NCBI RefSeq assembly: GCF_030690045.1
Contig: NZ_JAUYHK010000022.1
Location: 124,001 to 188,000, forward strand
DNA length: 64,000 nt
Source of the DNA: Thalassospira sp.
GTDB lineage: Bacteria > Pseudomonadota > Alphaproteobacteria > Rhodospirillales > Thalassospiraceae
Direction: 5' to 3'
The notes beneath the pieces are model-generated. The model was not told the DNA's origin, did not search any database, and saw only the letters and a list, made by a program, of their open reading frames with translations. Within the stretch, counting starts at the first letter, position 1; every line of letters starts with the position of its first letter. The position numbers and the translations under genes were made by a program. Below are positions 11,320 through 20,023 of this stretch, piece by piece.

Positions 11320-12000
11320 ATGAGTAAGATATCCGGTGAAATGATGGAACCATCCAGAAACAACGCCAAAACAGACCGCAAACAACCGGGAAAACGCGAC
11401 CCGAAACAGCCGCGCCGTGTCACCCGTGATTATCTGATGAATTATGCGACATGGTATCTGGAACGGTTCACCGCATCACGCGCCCGGCTGGAAAAACTGA
11501 TGCGCCATAAAATCCGACTGTCGGCCGCTGAACATGGCACCGACCCGCAAGAAGCCGAAGACTGGATGCGCAACGTGCTTGATACCTGCACCCGCGCCGG
11601 GTTTATCGATGACCGGGCCTATGCGCTGGGCCGGGCGCGATCGCAATTGCGCAAGGGCAAGGCATTGCGCATGATCGGGGCCGATCTGGCGGCGCGTGGC
11701 ATTGATGCCGATCTGATCGACACCGCCCTGTCCGGCCTGCATGATGCCGCAAGACAGGCCGCCACCACCGGGCCGGATCAGAACGACCCCGCCATCGACC
11801 CCAACCTTGCCGCTGCGGCCGTCTATGCCCGCCGTCGCCGTCTTGGCCCGTTTCGCAACACCGACAATCGGGCGGAACGCCGCGACCGCGACCTTGCCGC
11901 CCTCGCCCGGCAGGGTTTTGCCTATGACATCGCCACCCGGATCATCGATGCCGATCTGCATGATCTTGACGGGTTGCTTCTGATGATTGACGGGGTTTAG
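11320..12000 (+). CDS. recX: RecX family regulatory protein
   Basis: Encodes 226 residues. The RecX triple-helical repeats are recognisable around SRARLEKLMRHKI, AGFIDDRAYALGRARSQLRKGKALRMIGADLAARGI and the last repeat RRDLAALARQGFAYDIATRII. The first 35 residues are a basic, probably disordered tail. RecX modulates RecA filament growth. There is no recA next to it, unlike in many enteric bacteria; alphaproteobacterial recX genes are commonly isolated. An internal ATG at 11341 is an alternative start. It converges with the RraA-like gene, leaving 31 bases between the stop codons. Confidence 0.85.
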   Translation: MSKISGEMMEPSRNNAKTDRKQPGKRDPKQPRRVTRDYLMNYATWYLERFTASRARLEKLMRHKIRLSAAEHGTDPQEAEDWMRNVLDTCTRAGFIDDRAYALGRARSQLRKGKALRMIGADLAARGIDADLIDTALSGLHDAARQAATTGPDQNDPAIDPNLAAAAVYARRRRLGPFRNTDNRAERRDRDLAALARQGFAYDIATRIIDADLHDLDGLLLMIDGV

Positions 12001-12031
12001 GGGAATATCCGGGCCGTTTCCCGTCGCTCAA

Positions 12032-12757
12032 CTATCGCCCGTTCTTTTTGCGCCAGGCCTCGTAACTGGCTTTGGTTTCGTCTTTGGTTGCCGGATAAAG
12101 GCCAATGATCGGCTTGCCTGCCAGAACTTCTTCCAGCACGAAATCCTCGAAACTTTCCATGCCGGTGCATTCATCGGCCAGTTCATCGGCCAGATGGGCC
12201 GGCACCACAATCACCCCGTCACGATCCCCGACCAGAACATCGCCGGGAAACACCGGGGCATCCCCGCACCCGATCGGCACATTCAGGTCATAGGCCTCGT
12301 GCAGGGTCAGATTGGTCGGGGCCGAAGGCCGGTTGTGATAGGCGGGCATGTCGAGTTTGCCAATGCCTTCGGCATCGCGAAATCCGCCATCGGTGACAAT
12401 CCCGGCACAGCCACGCTGTGCCAGACGGGTAACAAGGATCGACCCGGCCGAGGCCGCCCGGGCATCCTTGCGGCTGTCCATCACCAGAACAAAGCCGGGC
12501 GGGCATTGCTCAATCGCCACCCGTTGCGGATGGTCGGGATTGCGAAACACCTCAATCTGGTTGCGGTCTTCGCGGGCCGGGATATAGCGCAGGGTATAGG
12601 CCTGCCCAACCATATTTTCCGCCTTGGCAACCACCGGATGCACATCCTGGATAAACTGGTTGCGCAGGCCGCGTTTATAAAGGGCGGTACACAACGAGGC
12701 GGTGCTGACTTTTTTCAGCTTGTCGCGGGTCGCATCGCCCAGAACATAATCGGTCAT
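12032..12757 (-). CDS. RraA-like / HMG-aldolase family protein
   Basis: Encodes 241 residues of the RraA fold. The family centre is GCAGIVTDGGFRDAEGIGKLDMP, whose Arg-Asp pair is the metal/substrate motif of this fold, and GDAPVFPGDVLVGDRDGVIVVP follows. Members include the RNase E inhibitor RraA and class II pyruvate aldolases or 2-keto-acid decarboxylases. Its position, two bases after a DapA-family gene and in an operon with a sugar-acid dehydratase, argues for an enzyme of carbohydrate-acid breakdown rather than an RNase regulator. The exact reaction cannot be told from sequence. The length (about 240 versus about 160 for E. coli RraA) fits the catabolic group. Confidence 0.8.
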   Translation of the reverse strand: MTDYVLGDATRDKLKKVSTASLCTALYKRGLRNQFIQDVHPVVAKAENMVGQAYTLRYIPAREDRNQIEVFRNPDHPQRVAIEQCPPGFVLVMDSRKDARAASAGSILVTRLAQRGCAGIVTDGGFRDAEGIGKLDMPAYHNRPSAPTNLTLHEAYDLNVPIGCGDAPVFPGDVLVGDRDGVIVVPAHLADELADECTGMESFEDFVLEEVLAGKPIIGLYPATKDETKASYEAWRKKNGR

Positions 12758-12759
12758 GG

Positions 12760-13698
12760 TTATTTCTCCGCGTGATTTTGGGTGGTGGTTGCCAAAAGGC
12801 CGTTGGCCTTCATAAAGGCCGCCAGTTTGTCATGTTGTCTGTCCGTCAATGGCCAGGCCGAGGGCGGACGGGTCGCGCCGCAATCCTGCCCCATCAGTTG
12901 CAAGGCACCCTTGACCCCGGTGACATTGGTGCCGTTCATTTCTTCGGCCCGGACATCTTCAAAGGCCCGCATATCGGCAATCAGACGACGCGCCCCGGCA
13001 TAGTCACCGGCTTCAAGCGCGGCATGGATCGCCACAGACCGTTCCGGCCAAACATTGATCAGCCCGGATGTAAATCCCCGTGCCCCCACCGCATAAAACG
13101 CCGGAGCCCACACTTCGGCCAGCCCGCCCACCCAGATAATATCGGGATCACAGGCCGCAATGGCTTCGGCCAGTTTCATCGGGTTTGGCGTTGCCCATTT
13201 CACGCCCGCCACCCCCTCGACCGCGCATAAATCGGCAATCGCCGCCGTGCCAATCGCATCATTGCGCAAATACAGCATCATCGGCAATCCGCCCGACGCA
13301 TCGGCCACCGCCTTGATATAATCCACCACCCCGCGCGGCGAAACAAACGGGTCTGGCGGCTGATGGATCATCAATGCCGTCGCCCCGGCCCCGGCCGATG
13401 TTTTGGCCAGACGGCAGGCATCGCGCACACCGCGCCCGATCCCGGCCAGAAGCGGCGCCCGCCCCGCCAGCATCTCGGCCACCGACACCACCATATTTTC
13501 CGCTTCATCGGTCGTCAGGGCATAAAATTCACCGGTATTGCCATTAATAACCGGAAAATGAACGCCTGCCGCCAATGCGCGATCAATGATCGGTTCCAGT
13601 TTGCGCGGGGCGATATCGCCCTTTGCGTCATAGGGGGTAACCAGAATACCGGAAATGCCGGTCAGGACATTTCGCAATTCCGCCTTTGAAAGAGTCAT
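12760..13698 (-). CDS. DapA-family lyase (dihydrodipicolinate synthase/N-acetylneuraminate lyase superfamily)
   Basis: Encodes 312 residues of the class I aldolase/dehydratase barrel. The Schiff-base Lys is in GVAGVKWATPNP (about residue 166) and the catalytic Tyr in MLYLRND (about 142). The substrate-carboxylate loop reads NGNTGEF where most members have GTTGE. Relatives in sugar-acid operons act as 2-keto-3-deoxy-acid aldolases or dehydratases. It follows the IlvD/Edd dehydratase by 21 bases and precedes the RraA-like gene. It probably handles the 2-keto-3-deoxy acid made by the dehydratase; that step is inferred from context. Confidence 0.88.
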   Translation of the reverse strand: MTLSKAELRNVLTGISGILVTPYDAKGDIAPRKLEPIIDRALAAGVHFPVINGNTGEFYALTTDEAENMVVSVAEMLAGRAPLLAGIGRGVRDACRLAKTSAGAGATALMIHQPPDPFVSPRGVVDYIKAVADASGGLPMMLYLRNDAIGTAAIADLCAVEGVAGVKWATPNPMKLAEAIAACDPDIIWVGGLAEVWAPAFYAVGARGFTSGLINVWPERSVAIHAALEAGDYAGARRLIADMRAFEDVRAEEMNGTNVTGVKGALQLMGQDCGATRPPSAWPLTDRQHDKLAAFMKANGLLATTTQNHAEK

Positions 13699-13719
13699 AT
13701 CGGGATTCCCTGAAAAGGA

Positions 13720-15465
13720 TTAAAAAATATCGGGTTCGCCTGCGGTCTTGCCAAATTCCGGCAACAGGAAATCAAAATCGCAGCCTTCATTGGCCTGGGT
13801 CACATGTTTGCCAAACAACCAGCCATAACCGCGCTCATACCGGGGTTCGGGCGCTTTCCATGCCGCCCGGCGGGCTTCAATTTCGGCCTCGGGCACCAGC
13901 ATATCGAGCCTGCGATTTGGCAGGTCCAACCGCACTCTGTCCCCGTTTTTCAAAAGCGCAAGCGGCCCGCCAATATAGGATTCTGGTGCCACATGCAGAA
14001 CACAGGCCCCATAGGATGTCCCCGACATCCGGGCATCGGAAATGCGCAACATATCGCGATGGCCCTGTTTGATCAGAGCCTTGGGAATCGGCAACATACC
14101 CCATTCCGGCATCCCCGGCCCGCCCAGCGGCCCGGCATTGCGCAACACCATCACATGATCGGGCGTGACATCCAGATTTTCGTCATCGACGGCTTTTTTC
14201 ATCTCGGGATAACTGTCAAAGACCAAAGCCGGGCCTTCATGCACCCAAAACCGTTCATCGCAGGCCGCCGGTTTGATCACCGCGCCATCCGGGCACAGAT
14301 TGCCGCGCAACACCGCCAGCGATCCTTCATGATACACCGGATTCGAAAGCGGGCGGATCACATCATCATTATAAACCTGCGCCCCTTCAAGGGTTTCGCC
14401 CAGCGATTTTCCCGTCACCGTGACGGCCGCAAGATCAAGCCGGTCGCCCAGTTGCGCCATCAGGGCGCGTAACCCCCCGGCATAAAAGAAATCCTCCATC
14501 AGATAATCGCCCTTGCCCGATGGCCGGACATTGGCAATCAGCGGCGTAGACCGGCCCAGCGCGTCCAGTTCGTCCAGCGTCAGATTGACCCCGGCGCGTT
14601 TCGCCATCGCCAGCAAATGAATGACCGCATTGGTCGAACAGCCGGTCGCCATCGCCACAATCGCCGCATTGCGCGCACTGGCCGGGGTGACGATCAGATC
14701 CGGAGTCAAATTTTCCCACACCATATCGACAATGCGCCGCCCGCAATTGGTTGACATGCGCATATGCCCGGCATCGGCCGCCGGAATGGACGATGCCCCG
14801 GGCAGGCACAGGCCCAGTGCCTCGGCAATCGCGGTCATGGTGGATGCGGTGCCCATGGTCATGCAGGTGCCATAGGACCGCGCAATACCGCCTTCAACCC
14901 CCAGCCATTCCGCATCGCTGATATTTCCGGCCCGGCGTTCGTCCCAGTATTTCCAGGCATCCGACCCGGACCCCAGAATTTTACCGGCATAATTGCCGCG
15001 CAACATCGGCCCGGCAGGCAGATAAATCATCGGCACCCCGGCCGACAAGGCCCCCATCACCAGCCCCGGCGTGGTTTTATCGCACCCGCCCATCAACACC
15101 ACCCCGTCCAGCGGATGGGACCGGATCATTTCCTCGGTCTCCATCGCCAAAAGATTGCGATACAGCATCGATGTCGGCTTGGTGAATGTTTCATCCACCG
15201 AAATCGCCGGCAGTTCGACCGGGAAACCACCCGCCTGATGCACCCCTTTTTTGACATCGGCGGCCCGTTCGCGGAAATGGGCGTGGCAGGGATTAAGTTC
15301 CGACCAGGTGTTCAAAACACCAATCACCGGGCGGCCTTCCCAATCCTGAGGATCAAGGCCCATCTGCATCAATCGCGAACGATGGCCGAAACTGCGCAAA
15401 TCATCGGGCGCAAACCAGCGCGCACTACGCAAATCATCGACGTTTTTTTTCATTTGTCGGCTCAA
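13720..15465 (-). CDS. IlvD/Edd family sugar-acid dehydratase (L-arabinonate dehydratase-like)
   Basis: About 581 residues. The Fe-S cluster cysteines are in NTWSELNPCHAH, GGCDKTTPG and GTCMTMGTAS (about residues 60, 127 and 199), and the catalytic Ser lies in ARMSGTSYG near 480. The sequence is closer to pentonate/hexonate dehydratases such as L-arabinonate dehydratase than to dihydroxyacid dehydratase of branched-chain synthesis, as shown for example by the opening RSARWFAPDDLRSFGHRSR. TTG at 15465 is favoured by GGGAGAG 8 bases upstream; ATG at 15453 is the alternative. It heads the minus arm of the divergent locus, facing two LacI-type operators. Substrate unknown. Confidence 0.88.
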   Translation of the reverse strand: MSRQMKKNVDDLRSARWFAPDDLRSFGHRSRLMQMGLDPQDWEGRPVIGVLNTWSELNPCHAHFRERAADVKKGVHQAGGFPVELPAISVDETFTKPTSMLYRNLLAMETEEMIRSHPLDGVVLMGGCDKTTPGLVMGALSAGVPMIYLPAGPMLRGNYAGKILGSGSDAWKYWDERRAGNISDAEWLGVEGGIARSYGTCMTMGTASTMTAIAEALGLCLPGASSIPAADAGHMRMSTNCGRRIVDMVWENLTPDLIVTPASARNAAIVAMATGCSTNAVIHLLAMAKRAGVNLTLDELDALGRSTPLIANVRPSGKGDYLMEDFFYAGGLRALMAQLGDRLDLAAVTVTGKSLGETLEGAQVYNDDVIRPLSNPVYHEGSLAVLRGNLCPDGAVIKPAACDERFWVHEGPALVFDSYPEMKKAVDDENLDVTPDHVMVLRNAGPLGGPGMPEWGMLPIPKALIKQGHRDMLRISDARMSGTSYGACVLHVAPESYIGGPLALLKNGDRVRLDLPNRRLDMLVPEAEIEARRAAWKAPEPRYERGYGWLFGKHVTQANEGCDFDFLLPEFGKTAGEPDIF

Positions 15466-15511
15466 GATCGTCTCTCCCTGATGTGCACGCCATCGGCTCC
15501 TCTCTGCCAAA

Positions 15512-15527
15512 AGGTATGCGCAAACAT
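15512..15527. promoter_or_regulatory. LacI/GntR-type operator, upstream copy
   Basis: AGGTATGCGCAAACAT matches 14 of 16 bases of the perfect palindrome at 15634-15649. Its position 47-62 bases before the dehydratase start suits repression of the minus arm. The centres of the two sites are 122 bp apart. Confidence 0.72.
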
Positions 15528-15535
15528 ACACCACT

Positions 15536-15566
15536 TATGATATTTTATTACAAGTTAAATATCATA
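15536..15566. repeat. Perfect 10-bp inverted repeat between the operators
   Basis: TATGATATTT (15536-15545) and AAATATCATA (15557-15566) are exact inverted copies separated by 11 bases, in a very AT-rich stretch. The sequence differs from the LacI-type sites, so it could bind a second regulator or form part of the minus-strand promoter. Confidence 0.6.
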
Positions 15567-15601
15567 TTTTTTGCCATTTTTTTAAATTTTTATCGCTTGT
15601 G

Positions 15602-15630
15602 TTGACAAGATAAAATCAAGATGTCATAAA
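15602..15630 (+). promoter_or_regulatory. Sigma-70-type promoter of the tctCBA operon
   Basis: TTGACA at 15602-15607 is a perfect -35 box. After a 17-base spacer, CATAAA at 15625-15630 matches the -10 consensus in four of six positions. The expected start point, near 15637, lies inside the 22-bp palindrome, as expected for a repressor-controlled promoter. Confidence 0.75.
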
Positions 15631-15652
15631 TTTATGTATGCGCATACATAAA
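15631..15652. promoter_or_regulatory. Perfect 22-bp palindrome, LacI/GntR-type operator
   Basis: The core ATGTATGCGCATACAT (15634-15649) extends to a perfect 22-bp palindrome. Its ATGT...ACAT frame with a central CG is typical of LacI-family operators; E. coli GntR uses ATGTTA-N4-TAACAT. It overlaps the predicted start point, and the likely ligand is the regulator encoded at 18947-19987. Confidence 0.8.
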
Positions 15653-15773
15653 AACTGCCCCAAGAACAAACTCACAAATCAAATCGCATGCATCACGGCA
15701 GATACCCCTTCTTGATCGGGTCTGCGGTGCAGGGGCAAACACCGATATAAAACATGTCATTAGGGAGGAAATA

Positions 15774-16820
15774 ATGACCGGATTTTTCAAAACCCTTGCC
15801 GCTGCGGCGAGTTTTGCCGCACTTGTTGCAACGCCGACCCTTTCCAGTGCACAGGAACTGCCGGGCAATGTCCGTCTTGTCATTGGCTCGACATCAACGG
15901 GTGGTGATACCTATCAAAACAGTGCGATTGTGGCCGAAGCACTGGCCGAACATCTTGATATCAACATAAAAGTGGACGCCGTGGGTGTCAGCGAAGCCTT
16001 CAAGGCCCTGAACCGGGATTCGCGCGGCTCGACCATTATGATTTTCCACGATCAGTCCTATCTTGGTCATCTGTATGGTGTTCGGGGTTACGATGACATT
16101 TTTGAAACCTACAAAGTCGGTCCGACCGTTGCGATCAATCCCGGAAATGCCTATCTCGTGGCGAAAAATGGACCGTTTCAGTCGATGGAAGACATCATCG
16201 CAGCGGCCAGTGCCGGTCAACGCATCCGCGTTGCCATCCAGCCTGGCGGTGTTTCGGAAATCGGATTCTCGGCCCTTAAAAATGCAGTCCGCATCGCCCA
16301 TCCAGGGGCCGAAGAAAACATCGTCGCCGTCAATACCGGCTCGCAGGCTGATAAAAATCAGGTGTTGTTTGACGGACAGGCCGAGGTAATCAACGGATCT
16401 GTACAAGCCAACGAACAATTCACCCGACTGCCGCAAGACGATCAGAAAGCCATGCGGTTTGTCTGGCTAACCGCCGCCAAGGAAACCATTGCACAGGCCA
16501 ATCCCGAAGGACTGGGCGATACGCCGCGCGATGAAATGCTGGCCTATGTCACCCCGAATGTCAGTGTCACAATGGATGGCGCAGAGGATTTCGTCTTCGA
16601 TAAGGAATTCTTTTTCCTGTATAACAAGGACATGGACCCGGCGATCGTTGAACAGATCGACACCGCCCTTGCCGAAATCTTTGCCGCAGGCAAAATTCAG
16701 GAAACACAGAAAGCTTCTTTCTTTATTCCGGATTTCAAACCTTCTGCCGAAGCAGCAACCTATCTAAAGGCAAAACGGGACGATTACCGTCAGATCATTG
16801 ATGCGATCTCCGCCCAATAA
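15774..16820 (+). CDS. tctC: TTT transporter periplasmic solute-binding protein (TctC)
   Basis: Encodes 348 residues with a cleavable signal peptide (basic start, hydrophobic Ala-rich core, likely cut after LSSAQ near residue 27). The fold is that of the Bug/TctC family, which captures organic acids in the periplasm and hands them to TctAB. It starts behind a strong site (AGGGAGGAAATA). The binding pocket is divergent from well-known citrate binders, and the substrate is probably a sugar acid, judging from the divergent dehydratase operon. It is the first gene of the plus arm. Confidence 0.88.
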   Translation: MTGFFKTLAAAASFAALVATPTLSSAQELPGNVRLVIGSTSTGGDTYQNSAIVAEALAEHLDINIKVDAVGVSEAFKALNRDSRGSTIMIFHDQSYLGHLYGVRGYDDIFETYKVGPTVAINPGNAYLVAKNGPFQSMEDIIAAASAGQRIRVAIQPGGVSEIGFSALKNAVRIAHPGAEENIVAVNTGSQADKNQVLFDGQAEVINGSVQANEQFTRLPQDDQKAMRFVWLTAAKETIAQANPEGLGDTPRDEMLAYVTPNVSVTMDGAEDFVFDKEFFFLYNKDMDPAIVEQIDTALAEIFAAGKIQETQKASFFIPDFKPSAEAATYLKAKRDDYRQIIDAISAQ

Positions 16821-16923
16821 CCTCTCTCATGCGGCCCGGTTATAGCATAATCGGGCCGCATTCTCTGGCGGCCCGCCCTGTTTCCCTTTGTCGGTCCGTC
16901 AAAGCGAAAACGGAGATCGTCCC

Positions 16924-17349
16924 ATGTCTTTTTCCTCGCTGCTGGATGTCTCGATTGATTTCGATACATCCCACCTTGTTTTCCCGACCCTGATTGCGGC
17001 TGTATTGGTGATTTTGCTGGTAGCGATCGCCGCAACAAACTGGCGCGTCATTGTTTCGGCTGTTGGTGCAACACCGACATGGCCCGCCGGTATCGATCAC
17101 ATGCGGTTCTTTGGTACCCTGATTGCCACGGTGATTTATTTTATCGCAATGCCCGCGGTTGGCAATTTGTATCCCAATACCGGCCTTGGATTTTACATCT
17201 GTTCTATCGTCTATCTGTTTGGTCTTGGTGCTTTGTATCTGCACAAACGTGACCGCAGGCACCTGACGATTGTCACGCTGAATGCGCTGATCGCGCCCAG
17301 TCTGGTCTGGTTTATCCTGTCTGAAATATTCAACCTGTCGCTGCCCTGA
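16924..17349 (+). CDS. tctB: TTT transporter small membrane subunit (TctB)
   Basis: Encodes 141 residues with four predicted membrane segments (about 20-40, 50-75, 80-105 and 115-138), the standard TctB layout. It pairs with TctA in the inner membrane. I choose the ATG at 16924, where CGGAG lies 8 bases upstream; a GTG at 16888 would add 12 charged residues unlike the family. It lies between tctC and tctA, 26 bases before the latter. Confidence 0.84.
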   Translation: MSFSSLLDVSIDFDTSHLVFPTLIAAVLVILLVAIAATNWRVIVSAVGATPTWPAGIDHMRFFGTLIATVIYFIAMPAVGNLYPNTGLGFYICSIVYLFGLGALYLHKRDRRHLTIVTLNALIAPSLVWFILSEIFNLSLP

Positions 17350-17375
17350 GCGCGCATTGTTGCGAAAGTCACGTC

Positions 17376-18872
17376 ATGGAACTTTTCGACATCCTGACTC
17401 CGCTGTTTTTCATCCTGATTGTCGTCGGCACTGTGATCGGCATCATTTTTGGTGCCATTCCGGGAATGACGGCAACGATGGCAGTTGCCGTCTGCCTGCC
17501 CCTGACCTATTCTCTGGGCCTTGAAAATGGTCTGGCCCTGCTATTGGGTCTTTATGTCGGTGGCATATCGGGCGGCCTTGTTCCGGCAATTCTGATCAAC
17601 ATTCCCGGCACGCCATCATCGTTGACGACCACATTCGACGGTTATCCGATGACCTTGCGCGGCGAGGGCGAAAACGCCCTTAAAATCGGCATTGTTTCAT
17701 CTCTGGTCGGTGGGTTGATCAGCCTTGCCATCCTGTATTTTTTCGCTCCGACGCTGGCAGATTTTGCCATCAAATTTTCCTATGTCGAAAAATTCCTGAT
17801 CATCTTTTTCGCCCTCACCGTGATGGCCGCACTGAGCAGCAATATGCTTGTCGGTATTTTCAGCGGGATTCTGGGTATTTTCATCAGCCTGATCGGAACT
17901 TACGACATCTCCGACGGTGGCAATGGCGAATACCGGCTGCTGTTTGATTTCATGGTGCCCTATCTCGATAGCGGCTTTTCATTACTGCCGGTCCTGATTG
18001 GCATTTTTGGTCTTTCGGCGATCCTGATCGAGGCCGAACACGGCATGCCCGCCGGACAGGGATTGTCCGGCGTCAAATTGCCAAAGGGCAAACCCTTCAA
18101 ATTTTCGGTTTTCAGGGGGCAGTCTGTCAATTTGTGCCGTTCGTCGCTGATTGGCACCTTTGTCGGTATCCTGCCCGGCGTCGGCGGCAGTGCGGCATCG
18201 ATCCTTTCCTATAGTCAGGAAAAGCATTTTTCAAAAAATCCCGAAGAATTCGGAAAAGGCGCACCGTCCGGGGTTATTGCATCGGAAAGCGCCAATAACG
18301 GCCTGACCGGCGGGGCACTGGTGCCGCTGCTGTCACTTGGCATTCCCGGGGATTCGACCACCGCCATCCTGATCGGTGCTTTTACCCTGCAAGGGATTCA
18401 GGTTGGCCCGTTGTTCATCGGCAATAATCCGGTGACATGGGATGTCATCATCATTGCAATGCTGGCCGCCAATATCGTCATGTTTCTGATCATGATGTTT
18501 GCCATCCGCCATCTGGTCAAAGTCGTCAGCGTCCCCAAACATGTGCTGTTTCCCGTGATCCTGATGATGTGTGTGGTCGGTGCCTATACCATCAATTACG
18601 GCATCATGTTTGATGTCTGGACCTTGCTGATCTTTGGGGTGTTTGGGTACCTCGCCCATAAAATCCGGCTTGAAATTGCCCCCTTCATCATTGGCTTCAT
18701 TCTCGGCCCGTCGGCAGAAATATATTTTGTCAAAAGCCTCGAATCCTTTGGCACATTGTCGATCTTCTTTACCAAAAGCTGGATTGCCGGTGTGTTGTGG
18801 CTGCTGATCATCATGTCCATCGCTTTTTCGATCGCCCTTTCGCGGCGAAACAAAGGACACGGACAGGCCTGA
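17376..18872 (+). CDS. tctA: TTT transporter large permease subunit (TctA)
   Basis: Encodes 498 residues, with about 11-12 membrane helices. TctA hallmarks are present: GIIFGAIPGMTATMAVAVCLPLTY at the N-terminus, the loop INIPGTPSSLTTTFDGYPM, and the second repeat LPGVGGSAASILSY with SANNGLTGGALVPLLSLGIPGDSTTAILIGA. It forms the cation-driven channel with TctB. The stop codon is followed after three bases by a 15-bp hairpin that separates it from the regulator gene. Confidence 0.93.
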   Translation: MELFDILTPLFFILIVVGTVIGIIFGAIPGMTATMAVAVCLPLTYSLGLENGLALLLGLYVGGISGGLVPAILINIPGTPSSLTTTFDGYPMTLRGEGENALKIGIVSSLVGGLISLAILYFFAPTLADFAIKFSYVEKFLIIFFALTVMAALSSNMLVGIFSGILGIFISLIGTYDISDGGNGEYRLLFDFMVPYLDSGFSLLPVLIGIFGLSAILIEAEHGMPAGQGLSGVKLPKGKPFKFSVFRGQSVNLCRSSLIGTFVGILPGVGGSAASILSYSQEKHFSKNPEEFGKGAPSGVIASESANNGLTGGALVPLLSLGIPGDSTTAILIGAFTLQGIQVGPLFIGNNPVTWDVIIIAMLAANIVMFLIMMFAIRHLVKVVSVPKHVLFPVILMMCVVGAYTINYGIMFDVWTLLIFGVFGYLAHKIRLEIAPFIIGFILGPSAEIYFVKSLESFGTLSIFFTKSWIAGVLWLLIIMSIAFSIALSRRNKGHGQA

Positions 18873-18875
18873 ATA

Positions 18876-18919
18876 TGACAGTTATTGCCCCACCCCATGG
18901 CGTAGGGTAATAACTGTCA
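18876..18919. repeat. 15-bp inverted repeat between tctA and the regulator gene
   Basis: TGACAGTTATTGCCC (18876-18890) pairs with GGGTAATAACTGTCA (18905-18919) at 14 of 15 positions; the exception is a G-T wobble. The loop is 14 bases. There is no T run, so simple termination is unlikely. It could slow or attenuate read-through into the regulator gene, protect the tct mRNA 3' end, or be an operator. Confidence 0.7.
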
Positions 18920-18946
18920 ATACCCTGCCACAACGAGAATTCTGCC

Positions 18947-19987
18947 GTGCCCAAAGCACCCAAACATCGCGATCCCGACACCAGAAAAGACCAAACCGGC
19001 GGGACCATTACGATGGAAACGGTAGGGCGCCTTGCCGGTGTCTCGCAGGTGACGGTATCGCGCGCGCTCAACAACCCCAAAAAGGTTTCACCGCAAACGC
19101 TGAAACGTATTCAGGACGCCATTGCCGTTACCGGTTATGTGCCCAATCTTGTGGCCGGGGCACTGGCATCCCGGCGCAGCCATTTGGTTGCCGCCCTTGT
19201 ACCCTCCATCACCAACATCGTTTATTCTGGATTGATGAAACATTTCATCGATGTGATCCGGGCGTCGGGTTATCATGTCCTGATGTCGGAAACCGGCTTT
19301 TCGCAGGAAGAAGAACAGGCGATTGTCGCCGCCCTGCTCAGCCGTCGTCCCGATGGCCTGCTTCTAACCGGAATCCATCATTCCGCCGGGACGCGACGCA
19401 TGTTGTTAAGTGCAGGCATTCCCGTGGTCGAAATATGGGATATTACCGACACACCGGTCGATATCTGCATCGGATTTTCGCACATAAAAGCCGGGCATGA
19501 TGTTGCGGATTTTGCCCGGATGCGCGGTTATCACCGCGCTGCGGCTGTGGCTGCCAACGACGAACGCGCCTTGCGCCGCAAGGATGCCTTTTGCGCCCGG
19601 TTTTCCGAACTGACCAAAACAGACGTGCCTGAAATCTGTCTGGATAGCGCGGCTTCGATCAGTCGTGGCCGCGAAGCGCTTGCCCGGCTGGTCGCTCAGG
19701 GTTTCGACAAGGGTGTTATTTTTTGCAGTTCGGATTTGCTGGCGCACGGCATCATAATTGAAGCACAGTCGCGCCACCTGAATGTCCCGCAAGACATCGC
19801 CGTTATCGGTTTTGGCGATCAGGATTTCTCGGCCCACACATTGCCACCCATCACAACCGTCCATGTTGATCGTGAAATACTTGGGGCGCGCGCCGCAGAT
19901 GCCCTGCTGTCGCGGATGAATGGTAATGATGCCAACATACGATGCATTGATGTCGGCTTTGAAATTATCGCCCGGGACTCAGCCTGA
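18947..19987 (+). CDS. LacI family transcriptional regulator, GntR (gluconate) type
   Basis: Encodes 346 residues. The N-terminal helix-turn-helix reads ETVGRLAGVSQVTVSRALNN (about residues 24-43), with the hinge helix around NLVAGALASRRS. A periplasmic-binding-type sensor domain follows. The phrase IGFSHIKAGHDVADF is typical of the gluconate-repressor subgroup. The start is GTG 18947 with only a weak ribosome site; an ATG near 19013 would remove the basic tail. It follows tctA, and the two palindromes at 15512 and 15631 are the likely operators. Its inducer is probably the sugar acid imported by the locus, or an intermediate. Confidence 0.88.
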   Translation: MPKAPKHRDPDTRKDQTGGTITMETVGRLAGVSQVTVSRALNNPKKVSPQTLKRIQDAIAVTGYVPNLVAGALASRRSHLVAALVPSITNIVYSGLMKHFIDVIRASGYHVLMSETGFSQEEEQAIVAALLSRRPDGLLLTGIHHSAGTRRMLLSAGIPVVEIWDITDTPVDICIGFSHIKAGHDVADFARMRGYHRAAAVAANDERALRRKDAFCARFSELTKTDVPEICLDSAASISRGREALARLVAQGFDKGVIFCSSDLLAHGIIIEAQSRHLNVPQDIAVIGFGDQDFSAHTLPPITTVHVDREILGARAADALLSRMNGNDANIRCIDVGFEIIARDSA

Positions 19988-20023
19988 TCCTTTAATGTCG
20001 CAACATCCCGAAAGGAAACCCCG

